Assembly (NCBI GenBank): GCA_007695365.1
Contig: REDV01000089.1
Location: 1-62,086 of the forward strand
DNA: 62,086 nt
Direction: 5' to 3'
DNA from: Cryomorphaceae bacterium
Lineage (GTDB): Bacteria; Bacteroidota; Bacteroidia; Flavobacteriales_D; SKUL01
Below are positions 9,540 through 16,840 of this stretch, one piece after another. Position 1 is the stretch's first letter. Every line of letters begins with the position of its first letter. The notes under the pieces were generated by a model. It did not search any database. It was not told the origin of the DNA and worked only from the letters and a program-made list of their open reading frames with translations. A program made the position numbers and the translations under genes.

Positions 9540-10943
9540 ATGGAGCAATTTGATGTGACCATTATTGGTTCGGGCCCCGGGGGCTACGTGGCCGCCATTC
9601 GCTGCGCCCAGTTGGGTATGAAAACAGCCATTATTGAGAAGTACAACACCCTGGGCGGTACCTGCCTCAACGTGGGTTGTATCCCGTCCAAGGCATTGCT
9701 GGATTCTTCTGAGCACTTTTTCAATGCGGTACACAACTTTAAAACGCACGGTATTGATGTGAGTGCCCCCAAAGTGAACATTGAGCAGATGATTAAGCGC
9801 AAAGCAGATGTGGTTGCTCAAAACGTATCGGGGATTGATTACCTGATGAAGAAAAACAAGATCACTGTATTTACCGGTGTTGGCTCATTCAAAGATGCTG
9901 AAACCATTTCTATCAGCCCTGCAAAAGGCAAGTCGCAGGAAGTCAAGACGAAATACACTATCATCGCCACGGGCTCAAAGCCTAACTATTTTCCGGGAAT
10001 GGAGCCTGATAAAAAGCGCATCATTACCAGTACCGAGGCCCTTGAGCTGAAGGAAGTTCCCAAACACTTGATTGTGATTGGCGGCGGCGTGATTGGTTTG
10101 GAGCTGGGTAGTGTGTACGCTCGCCTTGGCTCAGAAGTAACTGTGGTTGAATACACCGATAGCCTGATTCCTACCATGGACCGCGACTTGGGCAAAGAGT
10201 TGATGAAAGTGCTTAAGAAAGAAGGTGTGAAGTTTAACTTTAAGCACCAGGTTAAAAATGTAAGTGTTCGCGGTAAAACGGTTACTGTTAAGGCCGACGA
10301 TGCCAAAGGAGAGTCGGTTGAGTTTAAAGGTGATTATTGCCTGGTGTCGGTAGGGCGAAAGCCATACACGGCGGGCTTGGGTGGTGAGAACATCGGACTT
10401 AAAATGGATGATCGCGGCAGAATAGAGGTTGACGACCACCTCCGCACCAATGTGAAGAACGTTTTCGCGATTGGCGACGTGGTTCGTGGGGCGATGTTGG
10501 CCCACAAAGCAGAGGAGGAGGGTATTTTTGTTGCAGAAGTAATTGCAGGCCAAAAACCGCATATTGATTACAATCTCATACCCAATGTAGTGTACACCTG
10601 GCCTGAGGTTGCGGGTGTGGGGCAAACCGAAGAACAATTAAAGGAAGCCGGTGTTAATTACAAAGTCGGAAAGTTTCCGGTTAAGGCTCTAGGCCGCGCA
10701 CGTGCTAGCATGGATACAGATGGATTTTTCAAAATACTGGCCGATGAAGCTACCGATGAGGTGCTCGGCGTGCATATGATAGGTCCGCGAGCAGCTGATA
10801 TCATTGCAGAGGCTGTAGTTGCCATGGAGTATCGGGCTACCGCCGAAGATATTGCCCGCATGAGCCACGCGCATCCCACCTACACCGAAGGAATGAAAGA
10901 AGCGGCATTAATGGCAACGGATAATCGACCCATTCACCTGTAA
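9540..10943 (+). CDS. lpdA: Dihydrolipoyl dehydrogenase (E3)
   Basis: This FAD flavoprotein reoxidises dihydrolipoamide in pyruvate, 2-oxoglutarate or branched-chain dehydrogenase complexes and in glycine cleavage. The 467-aa chain has the FAD motif IIGSGPGGYVAA, the redox-active disulfide GGTCLNVGCIPSK, the NAD motif VIGGGVIGLELGSVYARLG, the second FAD motif NVFAIGDVV, and the C-terminal catalytic HAHPTYTEGMKEA. A near-consensus -7 element (TAACTTCG, 9508-9515) precedes it. No E1 or E2 gene is adjacent, so which complex it serves is open. The ferrochelatase gene begins 12 bp after its stop and is probably co-transcribed. Confidence 0.97.
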   Translation: MEQFDVTIIGSGPGGYVAAIRCAQLGMKTAIIEKYNTLGGTCLNVGCIPSKALLDSSEHFFNAVHNFKTHGIDVSAPKVNIEQMIKRKADVVAQNVSGIDYLMKKNKITVFTGVGSFKDAETISISPAKGKSQEVKTKYTIIATGSKPNYFPGMEPDKKRIITSTEALELKEVPKHLIVIGGGVIGLELGSVYARLGSEVTVVEYTDSLIPTMDRDLGKELMKVLKKEGVKFNFKHQVKNVSVRGKTVTVKADDAKGESVEFKGDYCLVSVGRKPYTAGLGGENIGLKMDDRGRIEVDDHLRTNVKNVFAIGDVVRGAMLAHKAEEEGIFVAEVIAGQKPHIDYNLIPNVVYTWPEVAGVGQTEEQLKEAGVNYKVGKFPVKALGRARASMDTDGFFKILADEATDEVLGVHMIGPRAADIIAEAVVAMEYRATAEDIARMSHAHPTYTEGMKEAALMATDNRPIHL

Positions 10944-10955
10944 GTTTAAAAGAAG

Positions 10956-11990
10956 TTGGCCAAAAAACCTCCACACACAACGGGCGTTCTGCTCATCAAT
11001 CTCGGAACACCCGATTCCCCAAAGGTATCCGACGTACGTCGATATCTCACGCAGTTTCTCAACGACCCACGTGTGATTGACATACCGTGGTTACCTCGTT
11101 TTTTGCTCGTTAATGGAATTATCGTTCCATTTCGGGCGCCAAAATCTGCCAAGGTTTATCGTGAATTGTGGGAGCGCTCCAATGGAGAATCTCCGCTGCT
11201 TACGCATGGGTACGAGCTGCTGAGAAAGTTGCAGGCGGGTTACCCCGAAGATAAACTGCGATTTCACTTTGCCATGCGCTACGGCAATCCATCCATGCCC
11301 GATGTGTTGGCCGAAATGTACAAGCTGCGCTACGATAAGATCATAGTGGTGCCGCTTTACCCACATTACGCGTCGGCAACCACGGGCAGTACAGTCGAAG
11401 AGCTTTTTCGCATCATGAAAAAGTGGTACGTAATCCCTGAGATTGAGATCATCGGCCAGTTTTATCATCATGACGCGTACATCCAGTCGTTTGTGAAAAA
11501 TGCCCAAAAGTTTGACCTCAAGTCTTACGACCACTTCTTGTTTTCCTACCACGGTTTGCCCGAGCGTCAGGTTGACAAGGTGTATGATGAAGGCCTTTGC
11601 CGGGATAAAGATTGTGAGAACCGCATCACCGACGAGAATAAGTTATGCTACAAAGCAACCTGCTTTGATACCACCCGCAGACTGGTGGAGGCGCTGAACC
11701 TTCCCGAGGATAAGGTGACCACTGCTTTTCAATCGCGTTTGGACAAGAAATGGATTCGTCCGTTTTCAGACGACGTGGTTGAAGAGCTCGCAAAGAATGG
11801 CGCAAAGCGCATATTAGTGTTCTCTCCTGCTTTTGTTGCAGACTGCCTCGAAACCATCATTGAGATTGAGGACGAATACCTCGAAATTTTTGAGGAACAC
11901 GGTGGCAAAGAGCTTCACATGGTGCCAAGCCTTAACGCTGAAGATTACTGGGTAGATGGTCTGAAAGATATCATTGGTTTGGACAAGTAG
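10956..11990 (+). CDS. hemH: Ferrochelatase with internal four-cysteine motif
   Basis: Ferrochelatase inserts iron into a porphyrin in the last steps of heme synthesis. The active-site His199 lies in SYHGLPERQ and the family signature is present as SPAFVADCLETIIEI. The start is a TTG at 10956, 12 bp after lpdA; no better in-frame start is visible, and the N-terminus (AKKPPHTTGVLLINLGTPDSP) aligns with the family. An internal segment carries Cys215, Cys220, Cys231 and Cys236 (CX4C-X10-CX4C), a pattern known from ferrochelatases that hold a [2Fe-2S] cluster; whether this one does is an inference. The gene is closed by the strong hairpin at 12012-12038. Confidence 0.95.
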   Translation: MAKKPPHTTGVLLINLGTPDSPKVSDVRRYLTQFLNDPRVIDIPWLPRFLLVNGIIVPFRAPKSAKVYRELWERSNGESPLLTHGYELLRKLQAGYPEDKLRFHFAMRYGNPSMPDVLAEMYKLRYDKIIVVPLYPHYASATTGSTVEELFRIMKKWYVIPEIEIIGQFYHHDAYIQSFVKNAQKFDLKSYDHFLFSYHGLPERQVDKVYDEGLCRDKDCENRITDENKLCYKATCFDTTRRLVEALNLPEDKVTTAFQSRLDKKWIRPFSDDVVEELAKNGAKRILVFSPAFVADCLETIIEIEDEYLEIFEEHGGKELHMVPSLNAEDYWVDGLKDIIGLDK

Positions 11991-12011
11991 TACTCCTCCA
12001 TAGTCAAAAAC

Positions 12012-12038
12012 AAAAAGGCCGCTTTTAGCGGCCTTTTT
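12012..12038. terminator. Rho-independent terminator, probably bidirectional
   Basis: A perfect 12-bp stem (AAAAAGGCCGCT / AGCGGCCTTTTT) with a 3-nt loop lies between the convergent hemH and the gene at 12062-13336. The A5 and T5 arms give a U-tract in both directions, so it can end transcription from either side. Confidence 0.92.
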
Positions 12039-12061
12039 GTTAAACTCAAAACCATGAAAAA

Positions 12062-13336
12062 TCAATTGAGAGCCACTTTCCGGGTAAGAAGGTGGTTGTC
12101 GTTTACAAGCTGAATAATATATACACCCATGGCCAATCTGTTTCGATTGATGACGATGTCGTTCATTCCAGAACGAACGGGCACTCTTTGTTGTCCCATC
12201 ATCACCTGGCCATTCATGCTTAACACATAGAGATCAAAATCTTCATTGATGGATGAAGAAACCCGCAGGGTGAGCTCCTGGGAGTTGAAGTTGTTTAGTA
12301 CTGTAACAATGTCGAGTTCAAAGTCGCTGCAATTTCCTGAAACTGGCCCGTAAACTTTATGGGTTCCGTTGTAGTCGAATTGAGTAAGGCGGTAGTAAGT
12401 GTCGCCTTCATAAACGCTGTGATCGCTTACTTCATAATCCAGGCGCACGCTGCTGTTTCCTGCTCCTTCCACATCTTTTACCCATTCCCAGTTGAGCGCA
12501 TCTCTGGAGCGCTCCAGCATAAAAAAGTCGTTGTTTAACTCTGTGGCTGTAGACCACTGAACCCGCATGACACCATTTTCACACACGGCATTGAAAGAGA
12601 GTAATTCTACAGGAAGAGGCATTTCACGGCTAACCAGGGTCCAGGCGCGGAAAAAGTCAGCCGCAGGAGCTGGAATGCCGGTTACAACATTTGTGCTCGT
12701 ATTTGCAGTTCCCTCAGGTAGATAATCGCCCCATACGTCCTCGTCGGAATTGTAACGCTGTCCGCCAAGAAGTGACTCTACAATTGTATTACCAATAGCT
12801 GTGTGCTCTTCATCGGCATATCCAATACTTAAGGTTGCCGACGGTCTGTTGGTGTAACCCATTCCGTCAAGAATGTAATATCTGTCAATCACGTAGGGAG
12901 AGTTGTTCACGAGTCCGGTGGCGATATCAACAGTGTGATTCACCGGAGTGGGGCGGTTTACAAAGCTGTCCCAGTTGGCCCCGCCAAGCCCTCCGTAGGT
13001 TGAGAAAAGAAAGTGCTGCGCGGTTCCTCCGCTTCCTGCACTGCTGATATCAACGGTTACAGGAATCTTATCATCATTTGCCGTGGTAAAAGGTATTACG
13101 TAAGATCCGGTTTGGTTGGCAATGTTCCACTTCACATAGTTAAACTCATCCTCGGAAACAATATTTCCTTGTGCAGGATTGGTGATTGCATTGGCGTTGC
13201 CGTTACCGATTACGAGGTAGGCGTTGTCGTTGATGACTATATACGGATCATTTTGAAATACGATTCTAGCCTGAGAAAAAGCACCTTGTGCGCAGAGAAT
13301 CAGTGACAAAAATACCAGAAAATAGAATTTCTTCAT
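12062..13336 (-). CDS. Secreted protein with T9SS C-terminal sorting domain
   Basis: Read from the ATG at 13336, this is a 424-aa protein with a signal peptide ending around GAFSQA and a beta-rich N-terminal half full of Asn/Gly/Thr. A typical Bacteroidota linker follows (MPLPVELLSFNAVCENGVMRVQW, a fibronectin-like segment found just before many sorting domains), then a type A T9SS sorting domain (about 345-424, ending GVYIIQLVNDNHLLTRKVALN). It should be exported across the outer membrane. No catalytic motif is visible, so an adhesive or structural surface role is more likely than enzymatic, but that is inference. A perfect -7 box at 13358-13365 lies 21 nt before the start. Confidence 0.85.
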   Translation of the reverse strand: MKKFYFLVFLSLILCAQGAFSQARIVFQNDPYIVINDNAYLVIGNGNANAITNPAQGNIVSEDEFNYVKWNIANQTGSYVIPFTTANDDKIPVTVDISSAGSGGTAQHFLFSTYGGLGGANWDSFVNRPTPVNHTVDIATGLVNNSPYVIDRYYILDGMGYTNRPSATLSIGYADEEHTAIGNTIVESLLGGQRYNSDEDVWGDYLPEGTANTSTNVVTGIPAPAADFFRAWTLVSREMPLPVELLSFNAVCENGVMRVQWSTATELNNDFFMLERSRDALNWEWVKDVEGAGNSSVRLDYEVSDHSVYEGDTYYRLTQFDYNGTHKVYGPVSGNCSDFELDIVTVLNNFNSQELTLRVSSSINEDFDLYVLSMNGQVMMGQQRVPVRSGMNDIVINRNRLAMGVYIIQLVNDNHLLTRKVALN

Positions 13337-13357
13337 GGTGCCTGATTGGTTAATAAT

Positions 13358-13365
13358 CAAAGGTA
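13358..13365 (-). promoter_or_regulatory. -7 box (TACCTTTG) of the T9SS cargo gene at 13336
   Basis: Perfect TAnnTTTG on the minus strand, 21 nt upstream of the ATG at 13336. It supports choosing that ATG over the upstream in-frame Met at 13414. It is divergent to the pabB promoter. Confidence 0.55.
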
Positions 13366-13422
13366 CGGATTCTACCCGAAACTGCCCAATGAAATAGGTG
13401 AGCTTTTTATCCACAGTCGCCT

Positions 13423-13430
13423 TAACTTTG
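13423..13430 (+). promoter_or_regulatory. -7 box (TAACTTTG) of pabB
   Basis: Perfect TAnnTTTG match ending four bases before the ATG at 13435, predicting a leaderless or nearly leaderless transcript for the pabB-tilS-transporter operon. Confidence 0.6.
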
Positions 13431-13434
13431 TAGC

Positions 13435-14718
13435 ATGCGACGAGCCGTAGCTATTGAACTGGCAGAATCAGTCCTCAAAGGATTAACGAAAAAATTTCCT
13501 CAAGTTGCCTTGTTGAGGTCCAACAATTCGACGGGTCGGAACATTGTGGCGCTCGGTTGCCTCGATGAGCTGATTATTTGCGCAGCAGATAAGCACAATC
13601 CTATTGCTGCGCTGGCCGAATTTCACCAGAAGCATGAGGACTGGATTTTCGGGTACCTGACTTATGAAGTCAAGGATAGTCTGGAAAATCTTTCCTCTGC
13701 CAATCTCGACCAACAACAGTGGCCTTTGCTTCGCTTCTTCAGGCCTGAATGGATAGTAGCGTGGAAGGACCGCGAAACCACGCTATACCTGTTGCCCGAT
13801 CAAAAACCGGATGATTTCTTCGAATTAATAGGAGAAGGCTCGAACGAGAATACTGATGCCATACCCATTCCTGTTCTTCAGCCTGCGTTAAGTCGCGAAG
13901 ACTACCTGAAAGCGGTTAATCGTGTGAAAGAGCACATTCAGCAGGGCGATGTGTACGAATTGAACTATACTTTTCCGCTTGAAGCCCGGGTACCCGCACT
14001 GGATACATTTGAGCTTTACAAACGAGTAAACAATGCAACACGAGCCCCATTTTCGGTGTATTATCACGACCAACATCACTCATTGATTTGTGGAAGTCCG
14101 GAGCGTTACCTTCGGAAAACGGGCAAAGAACTCATTTCGCAGCCCATTAAGGGAACCATGCGTCGGGGAAGCCCCGGAGAGGATGATCTTCTCAAAGAAA
14201 TGCTTCGCAACGACCCCAAAGAACGCGCTGAAAACATCATGATTACCGATTTGGTGCGCAATGATCTGTCGCGTGTGGCAGCACCGAAATCGGTCGTAGT
14301 GGATGAGCTGTGCGAGATTTATACTTTTCACACTGTGCATCAGATGATTTCCACCATTCGGGCTGAATTGGCCGAAGATTGTTCAGGGTGGGATGCCTTG
14401 CGGACTTCGTTTCCCATGGGAAGCATGACCGGCGCTCCCAAAATCAGAGCCATGGAGTTGATTGAAGAACTTGAAGTACGTCGCAGAGGATTGTATTCCG
14501 GTGCCTTCGGTCTGGTTTTTCCCAACGGCGATTTTGATTTCAACGTGGTAATCAGAAGCTTGCTGTACAGCCGTGAAAATGGCATGCTCGCCTTGCACAC
14601 AGGTAGCGCCATTACTGCTGCATCTGTACCAGAGCAGGAATACGACGAATGCATGCTGAAAGCCGAAGCGCTTCTTCGTGCCATAAACAACCCCACCGAT
14701 GTACCCGCAGTTTCTTGA
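13435..14718 (+). CDS. pabB: Aminodeoxychorismate synthase component I (chorismate-binding)
   Basis: The 427-aa protein is a member of the chorismate-utilising family (TrpE/PabB/MenF). The motif QPIKGT carries the Lys that marks PabB-type aminodeoxychorismate synthases; anthranilate synthases have Ala there. Further family blocks are visible: DLVRNDLSRVA, FHTVHQMIST, FPMGSMTGAPKIRAMELIEELE and GAFGLVFPNGDFDFNVVIRSL. The product feeds 4-aminobenzoate and folate synthesis. No glutamine amidotransferase (PabA) or lyase (PabC) gene is adjacent. Its end overlaps the tilS start by 20 bp. Assignment rests on the PIKGT residue, so confidence in PabB over TrpE is good but not absolute. Confidence 0.9.
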   Translation: MRRAVAIELAESVLKGLTKKFPQVALLRSNNSTGRNIVALGCLDELIICAADKHNPIAALAEFHQKHEDWIFGYLTYEVKDSLENLSSANLDQQQWPLLRFFRPEWIVAWKDRETTLYLLPDQKPDDFFELIGEGSNENTDAIPIPVLQPALSREDYLKAVNRVKEHIQQGDVYELNYTFPLEARVPALDTFELYKRVNNATRAPFSVYYHDQHHSLICGSPERYLRKTGKELISQPIKGTMRRGSPGEDDLLKEMLRNDPKERAENIMITDLVRNDLSRVAAPKSVVVDELCEIYTFHTVHQMISTIRAELAEDCSGWDALRTSFPMGSMTGAPKIRAMELIEELEVRRRGLYSGAFGLVFPNGDFDFNVVIRSLLYSRENGMLALHTGSAITAASVPEQEYDECMLKAEALLRAINNPTDVPAVS

Positions 14719-16000
14719 TTTTGTAGAAAAACACAAGCTCTTCTCAGCAAGCAGCAATTTGCTGGTTGCGGCAAGTGGCGGTCTCGATTCAATGGTACTG
14801 CTGCATTTGCTGCAAAAAATGAACGCTACTTTTGAAGTTGCACACATGAATTACGGATTGCGGGGTAACGAGAGTGATGCCGACGAAAAACTGGTGCGTA
14901 ATTGGTGCGAAGCCAACAATCGGGTGTTGCACGTAAAACGAACCGATCCGGCCGAGCTTAGTTCCGTTCAAACCGATGCACGAAAGCTGCGCTATGCATG
15001 GTTCCGGGAGTTGATGGAGCGACACTCTCTTTCGCTTCTGGCAACGGCTCACCATGCCAACGACAACCTTGAAACCCTGTTTACCAATCTGCTTCGCGGC
15101 GCAGGAGCCCACGGATGGTCGGGTATTCCGCTCAATGAAAACCAAACTGTGCGCCCACTTCTGTTTGCAACCCGCGCCCAGTTAGAGGAGTACGCTGTTT
15201 CGGAAGCCATTCATTGGCGCGCGGATGAAAGTAACTCGCAGGATACCTATTTACGCAATCGCATCCGGCATCATCTCGTGCCGGTGCTGGAGGAACTTCA
15301 CCCACAGGCTGTGAAGCGCGTTTCGGCAAATCAACTTCTGTTGCGAGAAGATCTTGCACTTTTGGAAACACTGATTTGGCAATTGAACCCCGATGCCATC
15401 CGACGCGAAGAAGAGGTGTTGCACATTGACACAAACGCCCTTCGGCCCGAAAGTAAACGAAGCGCTGTGCTCTTTGCCTTGCTTCGCCCTTTAGGGTTTT
15501 CGCATGAGCAATGCGAAGCCATGTTGAAAATCACCGAAAGCGGAAAACAAATTGCCACAAATGATTACACAGCCTGGTTCAATCGCGGGGTGTGGCAGGT
15601 TGTGTCCGCACCGCAGCTACAAAGTATGGAAGCAGTGTGGATAGCCGCCGACACTATCTCCCTGGAGCGTCCGCTTCATCTTACCATTCGAGAAGTGTCC
15701 GCGGAGGGGTTTCAGCCTTTGCCAAATCCCGACATTGCAGCCCTTGATGCAGGAAAACTTAACTTTCCCTTACAAGTTCGTCTCTGGCGGTACGGTGACC
15801 GAATGACACCTCTGGGAATGAAAGGCTCTCGCCTGGTAAGCGACATATTGATTGACGAAAAAGTTCCTCAGCACAGAAAACGCCACATTTTTGTTCTGGA
15901 GTCGAAGGGTGAAATCGCATGGCTGGTGGGCCTGCGTATCTCCGAACGATTTAAAATCACCCCAAACACACAGCGGGTATTGCTGTTTACATTGCTGTGA
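14699..16000 (+). CDS. tilS: tRNA(Ile)-lysidine synthase
   Basis: TilS attaches lysine to C34 of the tRNA-Ile with a CAU anticodon, changing its identity from Met to Ile; it is essential in most bacteria. The ATP pyrophosphatase loop AASGGLDSMVLLHLL is at residues 23-37, followed by family blocks MNYGLRGNESDADE, TAHHANDNLETLFTNLLRG and LRNRIRHHLVP. The C-terminal third holds the substrate-specificity domain (RLWRYGDRMTPLGMKGSRLVSD). At 433 aa it is full length. It overlaps the pabB end by 20 bp, and its stop overlaps the GTG of the next gene, so all three form one tight transcription unit. Confidence 0.96.
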   Translation: MYPQFLDFVEKHKLFSASSNLLVAASGGLDSMVLLHLLQKMNATFEVAHMNYGLRGNESDADEKLVRNWCEANNRVLHVKRTDPAELSSVQTDARKLRYAWFRELMERHSLSLLATAHHANDNLETLFTNLLRGAGAHGWSGIPLNENQTVRPLLFATRAQLEEYAVSEAIHWRADESNSQDTYLRNRIRHHLVPVLEELHPQAVKRVSANQLLLREDLALLETLIWQLNPDAIRREEEVLHIDTNALRPESKRSAVLFALLRPLGFSHEQCEAMLKITESGKQIATNDYTAWFNRGVWQVVSAPQLQSMEAVWIAADTISLERPLHLTIREVSAEGFQPLPNPDIAALDAGKLNFPLQVRLWRYGDRMTPLGMKGSRLVSDILIDEKVPQHRKRHIFVLESKGEIAWLVGLRISERFKITPNTQRVLLFTLL

Positions 16001-16740
16001 AGAGAGTTGTAAATAGGGGAGCTGCGCTTAATTTTTACCTCTTTTTAGGAGCGCTTTTTATTGCTGCACTGGTTGGCGGAAACCTGATGTTTCAGAAGTT
16101 CTTCTATTGGACGCCATTGGGTTTTCTTGGGCCTTTGAGCTCACAAGGCTCGTGGTTGAATAGCCTCACCGAATTCACCTTCGAAATCAGCGTGGGAATC
16201 ATACCCTACCCGGTAACTTTTCTGGTTACCGACCTTATTTCTGAAATCTACGGCCGCAAGCGCGCCAACCGGGTGGTGATGGCCGGATTGTTTGCCACAC
16301 TGTTTGTATTGCTTATGGTAACCCTGAGCAATGTAGCGCCTGCTACCGAGTGGTCGCCTGTTGATGACGAGCGATTCCAGCAGGTATTTGGATTGACAGG
16401 AGTGGCCGTTACGGCCTCAATGGTTGCTTATCTTTTGGCGCAATTCATTGATATACGCATTTTTCACTTCTGGAAACGCTTAACCAACGGTAAGCACCTG
16501 TGGCTTCGCAATAACGGTTCTACCATGGTAAGTCAGTTTGTGGATACAGCGGCGGTGGTGGGCTTGCTGTGTCTCTTTGGTGCCATTGACTGGGTGCGGT
16601 TTTGGCCATTGGTATTCAATGGTTTTTTGTTCAAGGTGATGGTAGCCTTTATTGATACCCCCTTTTTCTACGGCACTTCGTGGCTGGCGCGGCGATACTT
16701 TGGCTTGAAACTGGGTGAGGAGATAGATTTAACAGCCTGA
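15997..16740 (+). CDS. Queuosine precursor transporter (YhhQ/QPTR family)
   Basis: This 247-aa integral membrane protein has about six hydrophobic helices and the family's typical blocks GALFIAALVGGNLMFQKFF, PVTFLVTDLISEIYGRKRANRVV and QFIDIRIFHFWKRLTNGKHLWLRNNGSTMVSQFVDT (quoted in parts). YhhQ proteins import queuine-pathway precursors such as preQ0 or preQ1 for tRNA modification. The start is a GTG whose last two bases are shared with the tilS TGA (4-nt overlap), giving translational coupling with another tRNA-modification gene. No queuosine biosynthesis gene is seen in the window. Confidence 0.9.
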   Translation: MKRVVNRGAALNFYLFLGALFIAALVGGNLMFQKFFYWTPLGFLGPLSSQGSWLNSLTEFTFEISVGIIPYPVTFLVTDLISEIYGRKRANRVVMAGLFATLFVLLMVTLSNVAPATEWSPVDDERFQQVFGLTGVAVTASMVAYLLAQFIDIRIFHFWKRLTNGKHLWLRNNGSTMVSQFVDTAAVVGLLCLFGAIDWVRFWPLVFNGFLFKVMVAFIDTPFFYGTSWLARRYFGLKLGEEIDLTA

Positions 16741-16810
16741 CCTCTCAGAAAGAATTGTAAGAATACAACTTTAACCCCCCTTTGAAATCCATGGCTAAGC
16801 CTAAATTCAG

Positions 16811-16818
16811 TAGCTTTG
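16811..16818 (+). promoter_or_regulatory. -7 box (TAGCTTTG) of the dsbD-like gene
   Basis: Perfect TAnnTTTG match 22 nt before the ATG at 16841, within the 100-bp gap after the queuosine precursor transporter gene. Confidence 0.5.
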
Positions 16819-16840
16819 CCATTCGCTAAATGACCCTATA

